Shown in pieces: positions 34,863-42,592 of a stretch of DNA of 64,000 bases. The first letter of the stretch is position 1; each line of letters begins with the position of its first letter. The stretch comes from Luteolibacter rhizosphaerae. Its GTDB lineage: Bacteria > Verrucomicrobiota > Verrucomicrobiia > Verrucomicrobiales > Akkermansiaceae. The stretch is from NCBI RefSeq assembly GCF_025950095.1, contig NZ_JAPDDR010000005.1, forward strand, positions 186,001 through 250,000. Direction: 5' to 3'. The notes beneath the pieces are model-generated. The model saw only the letters and a list, made by a program, of their open reading frames with translations, had not been told where the DNA came from and made no database searches. The position numbers and the translations under genes were made by a program.

Positions 34863-35285
34863 ATGCTAGCCAATCGCTTCGCCACCACCCGGGAGTGCCG
34901 GTGGCCGGGAGCCCGTTGCTGGATCTCGTCGGAGATCAGCTTTCGTCCGTATCCGGACGCTCCGAGCCTGACGCCTGGCACCATCGTAGCCCTTGCCGAG
35001 CGCGGGGACCTATGGGTGCAGATTCCCTATCGCTGCGTGCTCATGGACCAGCGCGGCCTCTGCTTCAGTAAGGAGTATCTCACCCGGCGGCAGCGTTGGA
35101 TTCCGGAGTCGGATCCGCGCGTGCGCACCTACCTTCTCTTCAAGCTGAATGAAGCGCGTGCCTTGGAGGATGTGACCTGTATCGGATACTCCTACCGGCT
35201 CGGTCTAATCCGGAGCTACAAGCACGCCCTCCGCCGCAACGCCTGGTATGCCGATCAGCAGCCGGGGGATGGGGATGAGGGGTAA
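34863..35285 (+). CDS. Hypothetical protein
   Basis: A 140-residue protein with a strong GGGGAGGA before its ATG. Features: CRWPGARCWISSEISFRPYP, SLTPGTIVALAERGDLWVQI and YRLGLIRSYKHALRRNAWYA. The pattern suggests a compact beta-barrel followed by a helix, but no family is recognised. Third gene of the small-ORF string. Confidence 0.5.
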   Translation: MLANRFATTRECRWPGARCWISSEISFRPYPDAPSLTPGTIVALAERGDLWVQIPYRCVLMDQRGLCFSKEYLTRRQRWIPESDPRVRTYLLFKLNEARALEDVTCIGYSYRLGLIRSYKHALRRNAWYADQQPGDGDEG

Positions 35286-35326
35286 GGGAAGTGGTGTCGC
35301 TGGCAGCTAGTTGGTGGCCTCGGTTC

Positions 35327-35776
35327 TCAGGGCACCCTGTTCGCCTGCATGAGCAGTTTGAGCCGCCCGGCCTTGCCTTTGACTTGGAAGCTGGAGCCGT
35401 CTACCGAGACAAGTGCCTTGAATTTTCCATTCGTTCCTACTCCAGAGAGGATGATTTTCCCTTTCTTGATCTTCCAAGTGCCATAGTAGGCGGAGAGAAT
35501 CACCCCTGATACCATCGCGGTGGAACTGAATGCCCCACCTTTGTAGAGCGTATAGGTTCCGGTGACCGGATATGGCGACGTGGTTGTTTCCACCAAATAG
35601 AGGGAGTCCGCCGTTTCAGGCATCGTCCCGCTGTAAGTGGAGATGAAGGTTGTCTTTCGGCCTTTAACGGTTTCGATGTGCAGCCCGGACCAGTTGCCAG
35701 CAAGATCCTTCAATTCGATCGCGGATGCGCATGCCGCAAACAGGATCATGAACGCAGTGATGAGGAGTCGTTTCAT
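35327..35776 (-). CDS. Hypothetical secreted beta-barrel-like protein
   Basis: A 149-residue protein with signal peptide (LLITAFMILFAACASAIELK). The mature part alternates short beta strands (LAGNWSGLHIETVKGRKTTF, GTWKIKKGKIILSGVGTNGK), like lipocalin-type 'cost of substance' proteins. GC content is lower than around it. Function unknown. Confidence 0.6.
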   Translation of the reverse strand: MKRLLITAFMILFAACASAIELKDLAGNWSGLHIETVKGRKTTFISTYSGTMPETADSLYLVETTTSPYPVTGTYTLYKGGAFSSTAMVSGVILSAYYGTWKIKKGKIILSGVGTNGKFKALVSVDGSSFQVKGKAGRLKLLMQANRVP

Positions 35777-36040
35777 TGTGTCTGAGGAGGAGGACCACGC
35801 GATTTATCCAAGTGGCGGCAGTTCGAACAAATGCAGCTGATAGGGATATCTTGCTCATCCATCTGTCACAAGCACTACGGTAGAAAACCGCAGATAGCTT
35901 TTCCTGTAATGGTGTCGGCAAGCATCCCAACTGAGGTTTCGGTTAGCCCCTCGTCGTCAACGTGCTTCCCACACCCAAATCACTTTTTTCCGATTTGCGG
36001 CCGGCAAGGATTCTCCCCCTAGCCAAGGTCCGAATGGAGG

Positions 36041-36054
36041 TGTTCATATGAACA
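36041..36054 (+). promoter_or_regulatory. 14-bp perfect palindrome at the start of the HTH gene
   Basis: TGTTCATATGAACA lies just after a GGAGG and 1 bp before the ATG at 36056. It is a plausible autoregulatory operator for the helix-turn-helix protein encoded next. It contains another ATG (36048) that opens only a 17-codon frame. Confidence 0.45.
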
Positions 36055-36055
36055 C

Positions 36056-36358
36056 ATGTCAGGACGACACATTGAACGAGGAGGAACGAGTGCAGGATTG
36101 AAGAACGAGGTGCGGGATCCGGAGTGGATCCGCCCGCGGCAGGTGAAGGAGTTGTTCGGGATCGGCCAAGCGCATGTGGCGCAGATGATTCGGGACGGGC
36201 GGGTGAAGTCGGTGAGCTTGTGCCCGCCGGGCAAGGCGACGGGGACGCGCCTGATCTCTTTCCCGAGCCTCTGCGCCTATCTGGACCAGCTGGCGGCGGA
36301 GCAACAAGCGCAAGCTCCGCAGGAGCAGGCCGCTGCGCAGGAAGGAGGTGAGGCATGA
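36056..36358 (+). CDS. Helix-turn-helix (excisionase/MerR-like) DNA-binding protein
   Basis: About 100 residues. The central part (EWIRPRQVKELFGIGQAHVA, QMIRDGRVKSVSLCPPGKAT, RLISFPSLCAYLDQLAAEQQ) has the winged-helix layout of Xis/AlpA-type DNA-binding proteins: a helix-turn-helix, then a wing with RDGRVKS and a terminal helix. The ATG at 36056 lies 16 bases past a GGAGG; a TTG at 36098 behind GAGGAGG is an alternative start. Its end overlaps the ATPase gene by four bases (ATGA). Such pairs are typical replication/control cassettes of small mobile elements. Confidence 0.66.
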   Translation: MSGRHIERGGTSAGLKNEVRDPEWIRPRQVKELFGIGQAHVAQMIRDGRVKSVSLCPPGKATGTRLISFPSLCAYLDQLAAEQQAQAPQEQAAAQEGGEA

Positions 36359-37572
36359 GCTTCAGCTTCAATATCCCCTACTACCCGGGACAGGAGAACG
36401 CGAAGCCGATCACCGTGGAGTTGCTCATGCGCGGGGCGGGCAAGTCGGAGGAGGAGATCGCGGAATACTTGGCGGCCAATGCCGCGGCGGATGCGGAAGC
36501 GGAGGCGGAGATTGCGCGGGCTTCGCAGCCCTACACGCCCGCCCCGGCGACGAAGAAGCGGCAGTGGCTCCAGACTTGGACCACGCGGGACTTCATCAAC
36601 TTCCAGGCACCGCCGGACTTCAAGCTGATGGGCGAGTGCCATCTCACCCGCGGCAGCCTCACCGTGCTGGGCGGTTGGCCGGGGGTGGGCAAGAGCCGGG
36701 CGGCGCTGGCGCTGGCGATCGCCGGGGCGCGGGGCGTGCCGTGGCTAGGGCACCGGGTGCATGCGCGCTTCCGCACGCTGATCATCCAGTGCGAGAACGG
36801 GCCGCACCGTCTGAAGGAAGAGCTGGCGGAGGCGCTGCAAGGGCAGGGGACCGTGCTAGACGATTCGCTGCTGATCACGCCGCCGCCGCCCTACGGGCTG
36901 GCCTTTCAGGAGGCGGGCTTCCGTCAGGAACTGCGGGAGAAGATCGCCAGCTTCAAGCCGGGGCTGGTGATCATCGATCCCTGGAACCGCGCGGCGGATG
37001 GCGACAAGCAGGCGGACTACCGCACGGCGCTGGACTCGATCTTCGAGTGCCTGCCGGAGGACCCGGCGGAGAAGCCCGCGCTGCTGGTCATCCACCACAT
37101 GCGCAAGAAGAGCGGGGAAGTCAGCCGCAAGCAGGGTCGCGACCTGCTGCACGAGCTGGCAGGCAGCTACCAGATCGGCAGTGCCGCGCGCTGCGTCTTC
37201 GTGCTGGAGGCGGCGAGCAACGACACCTGCGACAACGCGGTGGTGCTGACCTGCTGCAAGAACAACGACGGCGTGGAAGGCGCGCCGAGCGCGTGGTTCC
37301 GGCGGAACGGGTTGTTCGAGCCGAATCCGGAGTTCGATATGGCGGGGTTCCTGGAGGGCGCGGAGACGATCTCCAACAAGGGCACCCGGGTTCCCTTCGC
37401 GGAGATCCGGGAGACTCTGCAGGGCATGCGAGGTGAAAGCACCGGGCGGGCGGCAGCGCGTCTCGTGGAGGCTGATGTCTGCTCGCGTGCCACGGCCTAT
37501 CGTGTGCTCAAACAGTTCCCCGACCACATCATCGAGGACAGTGAGGGCAAGCTGTGGTGGAAGGAGGGCTAA
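36355..37572 (+). CDS. RepA-like AAA/RecA-fold ATPase of a mobile element
   Basis: A 405-residue protein with a RecA-fold core of the plasmid RepA/RSF1010 helicase type. Walker A is LTVLGGWPGVGKSRAALALA (about residue 105), then FRTLIIQCENGPHRLKEELA, Walker B LVIIDPWNRAADGDKQADYR (about 205), the sensor stretch LLVIHHMRKKSGEVSRKQGR, and AGSYQIGSAARCVFVLEAA. A C-terminal domain of about 70 residues (SRATAYRVLKQFPDHIIEDS) looks like a winged helix. It probably unwinds or loads at an origin. It is coupled to the HTH gene by ATGA, and directly followed by an AT-rich, repeat-rich non-coding stretch. No integrase or relaxase is nearby. Confidence 0.78.
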   Translation: MSFSFNIPYYPGQENAKPITVELLMRGAGKSEEEIAEYLAANAAADAEAEAEIARASQPYTPAPATKKRQWLQTWTTRDFINFQAPPDFKLMGECHLTRGSLTVLGGWPGVGKSRAALALAIAGARGVPWLGHRVHARFRTLIIQCENGPHRLKEELAEALQGQGTVLDDSLLITPPPPYGLAFQEAGFRQELREKIASFKPGLVIIDPWNRAADGDKQADYRTALDSIFECLPEDPAEKPALLVIHHMRKKSGEVSRKQGRDLLHELAGSYQIGSAARCVFVLEAASNDTCDNAVVLTCCKNNDGVEGAPSAWFRRNGLFEPNPEFDMAGFLEGAETISNKGTRVPFAEIRETLQGMRGESTGRAAARLVEADVCSRATAYRVLKQFPDHIIEDSEGKLWWKEG

Positions 37573-37584
37573 GTGACAGGGAAC

Positions 37585-37619
37585 CGCGTCTCGTCTTGTC
37601 CGTTTCCCTAGGGGGGTGA
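37585..37619 (-). repeat. 35-bp dyad repeat, copy A (inverted relative to C)
   Basis: This 35-nt segment, with core TTTCCCTAGGGGGGTGA, is the exact reverse complement of 37920-37954. It begins 12 bp after the ATPase stop. Confidence 0.85.
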
Positions 37620-37686
37620 GTCGAGATGATACGGCGCGGCCCTGCCGGAGGAAGGCGGAGGGAAGGTCGCGTGCAGGTAAAGGGAG

Positions 37687-37737
37687 AATAGGAAGAAATA
37701 GAATATTACTATATTCTACTATTACTATCGTACTAAC
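37687..37737. other. AT-rich island
   Basis: About 50 bp of A/T-rich sequence in a strongly GC-rich region, including the inverted repeat AGAATATTACTATATTCT. It resembles a DNA unwinding element. It lies between repeat copies A and B. Confidence 0.55.
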
Positions 37738-37790
37738 CACGAGCCCCTACTTGTGCGCGACATCTCTCCTGCCCTTCCATCCCCGGCGCG

Positions 37791-37844
37791 GTCTGTCTCG
37801 TCTTGTGTCACCCCCCTTAGGGAAATGGACAAGACAAGACGAGG
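37791..37844 (+). repeat. Dyad repeat, copy B
   Basis: A diverged copy: CTCGTCTTGT (left arm) and its complement ACAAGACGAG (right arm) surround CACCCCCCTTAGGGAAATGG. It has one extra T compared with copies A and C. Confidence 0.8.
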
Positions 37845-37902
37845 CTGCGGCTCGATTGGCGCGAAGGGACGGGGAAGAAGCAGGCTTTTGCTCGGCGTGA
37901 TG

Positions 37903-37956
37903 GTCTGTCTCGTCTCGTGTCACCCCCCTAGGGAAACGGACAAGACGAGACGCGGC
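37903..37956 (+). repeat. Dyad repeat, copy C
   Basis: GTCTCGTCTCGTGTC, the CCCCCCTAGGG core, then GACAAGACGAGAC. Bases 37920-37954 match copy A exactly in inverted orientation. Confidence 0.85.
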
Positions 37957-37963
37957 ACCGCCG

Positions 37964-37995
37964 CCTTGGACTGCGTGCAGCCTGCTGCCGCTTTC
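37964..37995 (+). repeat. 32-nt dispersed repeat, copy 1
   Basis: CCTTGGACTGCGTGCAGCCT and the next 12 bases match 38371-38402 in reverse complement with one mismatch. It contains a GCAGCCTGCTGC hairpin. Confidence 0.75.
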
Positions 37996-38105
37996 GGCAG
38001 GCAGCCCTGCTACCGTGAAGCGGTGGGGAAGGTCGCGGGTTTTTCTTGGGGGGCGTGTCCTACCATCTCCCATAGTTCACGTGACTTTTTGTTACTGCGG
38101 ACCAA

Positions 38106-38217
38106 TCGATCACGGATTTACCGATTGGACGGATTACACGGATTTTGAACCGATGAACGGGCCAGAACTCACCGCCCGCGCAAATCCGTAAATCCGTTGG
38201 AATCCGTAAATCCGTCG
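38106..38217. repeat. CGGATT-type inverted, periodic repeat element, copy 2
   Basis: The left arm (about 38106-38145) has CACGGATTTACCGATTGGAC and more GGATT units; the right arm (38181-38217) has AAATCCGTAAATCCGTTGG and more. The design and spacing match 34164-34300. Confidence 0.72.
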
Positions 38218-38370
38218 CTACTGCCCGAAGCACCGAAAAGTCACCTGGTTGCATCGACTTGGCATCAGCTTATTAGGAAGCCGCTTGGTCGGGAAGCTAG
38301 ACACCTTCTGGTCCGGGATGACCGGGGATGTGAGGATCATCAACCGTGCTCCGCAGCAGGCTGCGTTCGT

Positions 38371-38402
38371 GAAAGCTGCAGCAGGCTGCACGCAGTCCAA
38401 GG
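38371..38402 (-). repeat. 32-nt dispersed repeat, copy 2 (inverted)
   Basis: Reverse complement of 37964-37995 with one mismatch (31/32). Confidence 0.75.
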
Positions 38403-38512
38403 AGCCTGCGGCTCGATCGGGGCCCTCAGGGAAGGATTGCGCCATTCCATTTTTCCCCTTTATTAGGAGTTCAAAGTTCATCCCTCATCAGGTGAACCTT
38501 CCGCTCTAACCC

Positions 38513-39916
38513 ATGAGACTGAAATTCTGCGGTGCCGCCGGCACCACTACCGGCTCCCAGCATCTGTTGGAGATCAATGGCACCCGCATCCTGCTCGATT
38601 GCGGGCTCTACCAGGGCCGCCGCGATGATAGCTACGAGGTGAACTGCAAGTTCCCGCACTTCGATCCGCGGGAGATCGATGTGGTGATACTCTCGCACGC
38701 GCACATCGACCACAGCGGGAACCTGCCAAACCTCTGCAAGCAGGGCTTCACGGGGAATATCTACTCCACCTTCGCCACCCGCGACCTGTGCCAGATCATG
38801 CTGGCGGATAGCGCGCACATCCAGGAGCAGGACACCGAGTACCTGAACAAGGACCGCGCGAAGGACGGGCTGCCGCCGGTGAAGCCGCTCTACATGAAGG
38901 AGGATGCGGAGCGCTGCCTGCGCCAGTTCGTGACGATGAACTACGAGCGCCCGATGCCGGTGGCGGATGGCGTGACGGTGACCTTCTACGATGCCGGCCA
39001 CATCCTCGGGGCCGCGCAGGTTTTGTTAGAGATCGTCGATCGGGAAGACGGCGGGAAGAAGAAGCGCTTCCTCTTCTCCGGGGATATCGGGCGCGGGGGG
39101 AACGAGATCCTGCGCGATCCCGCGGTGGTGCGGGACGTGGACTACGTGCTGATGGAAAGCACCTACGGCGGTCGCGAGCACGAGCTGCCGACCGGGGCCA
39201 CGGATGAATTCGGCGATCTGCTGAATGCCGCGCTGGCCCGCCGGGGCAAGGTGATGATCCCGGCCTTCGCCGTGGAGCGCACGCAGGCGCTGCTCTACAT
39301 CATCCACCAGCTCTTCCGCACCGGGAAGGTGCAGCCGGTGCCGGTGTATGTGGATAGCCCGCTGGCGGTGAATGCCACGGAGATCTTCCGCATCCACCCG
39401 GAGTGCTTCAACGAGACTGTCTACAAGTTCCTCTTCGAGGAGAGCGATCCCTTCATCTTCCCGGACCTGCACCTGATCCGCGCGGTGGATGACTCCAAGA
39501 AGCTGAACCAGGTGGAAGGCCCCTGCGTGATCATCTCCGCCTCCGGCATGTGCGAGGCGGGCCGCATCCGCCACCACCTGAAGAACGGTCTGGATGACCC
39601 GCGGAATACCGTGCTCTTCGTGGGCTACTGCGCGGACAACACGCTGGGCCGCGCGATCCGCGATGGCAGGCCGGAGGTGAACATCTTCGGCAAGCCGGTG
39701 AAGGTGCGTGCGCAAATCGAGACCATCGACTCCTTCTCCGGTCACGCGGATCACTCCGAGCTGCTCGATTGGTTCCACAAGATCACCGGCCCGAAGAAGA
39801 ACGTCTGGCTGGTCCACGGCGAACCCGAACGCGCGAACGCCCTGCGCGCCGCGCTGGCCAACGAGCACGACGGCGCCATCGACGTCGCGGTGCTCGGGGA
39901 GAGTTTTGAGATTTAG
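38513..39916 (+). CDS. MBL-fold beta-CASP RNase/exonuclease
   Basis: A 467-residue metallo-beta-lactamase fold protein with a beta-CASP insertion and an RNA-specificity tail. Motif 2 is ILSHAHIDHSGNLP, motif 3 FYDAGHILGAAQVL, motif 4 FLFSGDIGRGGNEIL; beta-CASP motif A is YVLMESTYGGREHE, motif B VIISASGMCEAGRIRHHLK and motif C SFSGHADHSELLDWF. All metal ligands are present. It should process RNA as YSH1/CPSF73-like bacterial relatives do; the RNA targets are unknown. The N-terminal CGAAGTTTGSQHLL is typical. It follows the origin-like region. Confidence 0.9.
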   Translation: MRLKFCGAAGTTTGSQHLLEINGTRILLDCGLYQGRRDDSYEVNCKFPHFDPREIDVVILSHAHIDHSGNLPNLCKQGFTGNIYSTFATRDLCQIMLADSAHIQEQDTEYLNKDRAKDGLPPVKPLYMKEDAERCLRQFVTMNYERPMPVADGVTVTFYDAGHILGAAQVLLEIVDREDGGKKKRFLFSGDIGRGGNEILRDPAVVRDVDYVLMESTYGGREHELPTGATDEFGDLLNAALARRGKVMIPAFAVERTQALLYIIHQLFRTGKVQPVPVYVDSPLAVNATEIFRIHPECFNETVYKFLFEESDPFIFPDLHLIRAVDDSKKLNQVEGPCVIISASGMCEAGRIRHHLKNGLDDPRNTVLFVGYCADNTLGRAIRDGRPEVNIFGKPVKVRAQIETIDSFSGHADHSELLDWFHKITGPKKNVWLVHGEPERANALRAALANEHDGAIDVAVLGESFEI

Positions 39917-39984
39917 GATAGCTTTGGACTCGGGTGGGGAAGTCGAACAGGCCTCCTCACTTGGCCATGCTCGACAAGCCGATT

Positions 39985-40093
39985 CTAAAGCTCCAACGGA
40001 GCGGCAAGGAGATAGCCCAGGGTAAGGAGCAAAGCGACGCAACCCTGGGTCACGCACCGCACAAGACCGGCCCTCTGAAGGAGGGCGAGGAGG
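39985..40093 (-). repeat. Left 109-bp inverted repeat
   Basis: Begins CTAAAGCTCCAACGGAGCGG and ends GAGGGCGAGGAGG. It matches 40617-40725 in reverse complement with two mismatches. Confidence 0.88.
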
Positions 40094-40122
40094 ATTCGCA
40101 CGACCCGCGATCCCCGTCCCTC

Positions 40123-40575
40123 TCAATCCCACACGTATCGCTCATCCCACTCCATGCCGTAATGGCTCAGGAGCTTGCGATACTCCTCTTGGAACGTGGT
40201 CGTGCGATGATGCTCCGCCTGATTCGCGATGTATTTCTCCAGCGCCTCCCGATGCGCAGGGCTAATGGAAAACATGCCGTAACCATGTTGCCAATGGAAT
40301 GAGGCCAGCCTTTTGTCCCGCGCTTTGATCCATTTCGAGCTGCTCATCTTGATCTCCTTCACCAGATCCGACGGCGCGATGGTGCGCGGATGCGAGATGA
40401 AGAGGTGGATGTGATCGGTCACGGAGCCCGCCGCCAGAAGGGGGCCTGAATGATGCCCCACGATACCGCCGATGTAGCCATGGAGGTCATCGCGCAGTTC
40501 ATCCGACAGCAAGGGCTCGCGGCCTTTGGTCGAGAAGACGAGATGAACAAGGAGGGATGCAAGCGATTGCGGCAC
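40123..40575 (-). CDS. IS200/IS605-like Y1 transposase (TnpA / RAYT)
   Basis: A 150-residue protein from the GTG at 40575 (MPQSLASLLVHLVFSTKGRE). The HUH motif is SVTDHIHLFISHP and the catalytic tyrosine is in EALEKYIANQAEHHRTTTFQ; the tail is MEWDERYVWD. These are the hallmarks of the single-domain HUH tyrosine transposase family common in Verrucomicrobia and Planctomycetes. It should nick and join single-stranded REP-flanked DNA. Both catalytic parts are present, so it may be active. Confidence 0.88.
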   Translation of the reverse strand: MPQSLASLLVHLVFSTKGREPLLSDELRDDLHGYIGGIVGHHSGPLLAAGSVTDHIHLFISHPRTIAPSDLVKEIKMSSSKWIKARDKRLASFHWQHGYGMFSISPAHREALEKYIANQAEHHRTTTFQEEYRKLLSHYGMEWDERYVWD

Positions 40576-40616
40576 GCGAGGAGGATGGATTGATCGGACA
40601 CGCGGGAGCAAGCCCG

Positions 40617-40725
40617 CCTCCTCGCCCTCCTTCAGAGGGCCGGTCTTGTGCGGTGCGTGACCCAGGGTTGCGTCGCTTTGCTCCTTACCCTGGGCTGTCT
40701 CCTTGTCGCTCCGTTGGAGCTTTAG
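40617..40725 (+). repeat. Right 109-bp inverted repeat
   Basis: Reverse complement partner of 39985-40093, with two mismatches. Its end merges into the first unit of the REP array. Confidence 0.88.
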
Positions 40726-40920
40726 AACTCCTGACCGGCTATCTCCTTGTCGCTCCGTTGGAGCTTTAGAGGTCCCGACCGGCTATCTCCTTGCCGCTCC
40801 GTTGGAGCTTTAGAGATCCCGACCGGGCTATCTCCTTGGCGCTCCGTTGGAGCTGAAGAGGAGGAACCGGCGGGACACGCGGGATCAAGCGCGACTCCTC
40901 GCCGCTCCGTTGGAGCTCTG
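40694..40920 (+). repeat. REP array with 44-45 bp period
   Basis: Units begin with GCTRTCTCCTTG at 40694, 40738, 40782 and 40827, each followed by the hairpin GCTCCGTTGGAGC and TTTAGA or GAAGAG; a fifth diverged unit ends near 40920. It fills most of the 361-bp gap after the transposase and stops 17 bp before the beta-helix gene stop codon. Confidence 0.85.
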
Positions 40921-40936
40921 GAATGGTCGCTCGCGA

Positions 40937-42427
40937 TCAATACATCAGGTTCGCGTTCGGATCGGTGGTGCCGAGCGCGAGGCCGCCGCTGGTGCCGCTG
41001 ATGGCGGCGGCGGTGGCGGCCATGGTGACCATGGGGGCCACGCGATTGCCTGCGGCGATGGTCCAGCCGTTGTTGCGCGAGACGTTCCGGATCACGACGT
41101 TCGGGAAGCTCGTGAGGCGGATGCCGGTGTCGTTGAATTGAAGGGTATTGCCCTCGATGCGGTTGTTGAAGCTGGCGCTGAAGATGCCTGGACCGTTGCC
41201 GGTGGAGGGGCCGTTCTCGTTGCAGGTATTCCCGATGACCGAGCACAGCGAGCCGACCACGATGCCCGCGCCGTGATTCCGGTAGGTGGTGCAGCCGCGG
41301 ATGGTGACCATGTTCGCCGCGATGATCCCCGCGCCCATGCGCTCCGTGGGCAGGCCGCCGGTATTCGTCTGCCGCGAGACGTTGCAGTCGATCACGCTGG
41401 AATTCTCCAGCACGGAGATGCCGCCGGATTCGTTGACGGTGGAGCTATTCTCGCTGACTTGGCAGCCGGTGACCATGCAATCGGTTCCGGTCTTGATGCC
41501 GAAGGTGCCGCTGCATGATTTCACGAGACAGTCGGTCACGATGGATGAATTGCCGGTGCCGATGCCATTCGACACCGTGGAGCCCGTGACCCGGCAGCGC
41601 TCCACCTTGCTGCCGTGCATCGTCCGCAGGCCGAAGCCTGTGCCGGTGCTGCCCTCCACCGAGCAATCACTCACGGTGCCGTTATCCTCGGTGGCGATCC
41701 CGATGGCATCCGCACCAGCGGCGCTGCAGAAACGGACCGTGCCGCCATCGCCCATCTCGATACCGCTGAAGCCGCCGGAAGTGATGCAAGCTTCTGCCAG
41801 GCAGTTCGCGCCGAGGACGATGCTTTTGAAGCCGTTGCCGACGGCGTTGCAGTTCCTGACCACCGAGTTATCTCCCGCGCCCATTCCGGAGGCGGTGTTG
41901 TTCCGGAACTGACATCCGTGGATCCAGGCATTCTTCCCGGTGTACATGCCCGAGCCGGGGTTGTCGTGGCTGCGGATGTTCTCCACCCGGTTGCTCTCCC
42001 CATTGGCCTGTAGACCGAAGCCGCTCCAGCCGCGCAGACTGCCATTCATGACCGTGAAGTGATTGGCCGTAACCAGGATCCCGCAGATCGAGAAGCCGGT
42101 GCCGTTCCCGATGATGGCAAAGCCGTTCAAGTCCAGCGTCACGTTCTGCGCGTTCACGGTGATCCCGTTGGAAGTGCCGGATTGCGAGATGTTGGCGGTG
42201 AGATAATAGGAGCCCGGCTGGCTGATGACGTGCGCGATGGTGCCGCCTGCGAGCGGGATGCGCGGCTCCACCTGGTGCAGCGTCTTCATCGCGGGCTGCG
42301 GGTTGCCGCTGCCATCGAGCGGTGCGGTGGGGCCCACTTCCGGGCCGGTGGTATTCGGCGGGGTCAGCGGGCCTTGGGCGCAGGCCGTGCCGAGCGAGAG
42401 CAGGGTGAGAGGCAGGAGGAGCTTCAT
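40937..42427 (-). CDS. Secreted right-handed parallel beta-helix protein
   Basis: A 496-residue protein from the ATG at 42427, with signal peptide (MKLLLPLTLLSLGTACAQG). After about 60 linker residues it runs as 22-24-residue coils of a parallel beta-helix with NG, DC and GN turns (GITVNAQNVTLDLNGFAIIG, VENIRSHDNPGSGMYTGKNA, SVIDCNVSRQTNTGGLPTER). The ladder is that of pectate-lyase-like or polysaccharide-binding surface proteins; no catalytic residues can be assigned. Its 3' end abuts the REP array. Confidence 0.82.
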   Translation of the reverse strand: MKLLLPLTLLSLGTACAQGPLTPPNTTGPEVGPTAPLDGSGNPQPAMKTLHQVEPRIPLAGGTIAHVISQPGSYYLTANISQSGTSNGITVNAQNVTLDLNGFAIIGNGTGFSICGILVTANHFTVMNGSLRGWSGFGLQANGESNRVENIRSHDNPGSGMYTGKNAWIHGCQFRNNTASGMGAGDNSVVRNCNAVGNGFKSIVLGANCLAEACITSGGFSGIEMGDGGTVRFCSAAGADAIGIATEDNGTVSDCSVEGSTGTGFGLRTMHGSKVERCRVTGSTVSNGIGTGNSSIVTDCLVKSCSGTFGIKTGTDCMVTGCQVSENSSTVNESGGISVLENSSVIDCNVSRQTNTGGLPTERMGAGIIAANMVTIRGCTTYRNHGAGIVVGSLCSVIGNTCNENGPSTGNGPGIFSASFNNRIEGNTLQFNDTGIRLTSFPNVVIRNVSRNNGWTIAAGNRVAPMVTMAATAAAISGTSGGLALGTTDPNANLMY

Positions 42428-42592
42428 GGTGGGCAAGGGATTGCCGAGGCAAGCGCGGAGCGGGGCTCCGGACTGCAGACGGCGATGGAAGCAGTCTTCC
42501 GGGTCAGGGAAGACACGGGAATATCACCCCGCCTTATAATCAGGTGCCGTGAACCTGACAATACGCGGGAGCGCGTACGCAGCCTCCGCCCG

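Larger units (their letters stand above)
37573..38512. other. Non-coding, repeat-rich region; candidate origin of an integrated element
   Basis: About 940 bp between the RepA-like ATPase and the MBL RNase. It holds three copies of a dyad repeat, an AT-rich island, a 32-nt inverted pair and the second CGGATT element. Open frames here are short, overlap one another on both strands and contain repeat sequence; I do not call any of them. Confidence 0.6.
39985..40725 (-). mobile_element. Y1-transposase (RAYT/IS200-type) element within 109-bp inverted repeats
   Basis: The element consists of inverted repeats 39985-40093 and 40617-40725 (107 of 109 positions match) around a Y1 transposase gene. The repeats contain a GCTCCGTTGGAGC hairpin. 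More copies of the hairpin follow at 40738-40920. Long, transposase-flanking inverted REP copies mark a REP-associated tyrosine transposase unit rather than a classical IS200, which lacks terminal inverted repeats. Confidence 0.78.

Noticed and set aside
37616-38509. Several small ORFs (60-130 codons) on both strands
   Set aside because: They consist largely of repeat sequence, overlap each other and have no ribosome binding site or domain.
40694-40920. CRISPR array
   Set aside because: The unit is 44-45 bp with the hairpin as most of the repeat and only about 10 variable bases, there are no spacers of constant size and no cas genes; it is a REP array tied to the nearby transposase.
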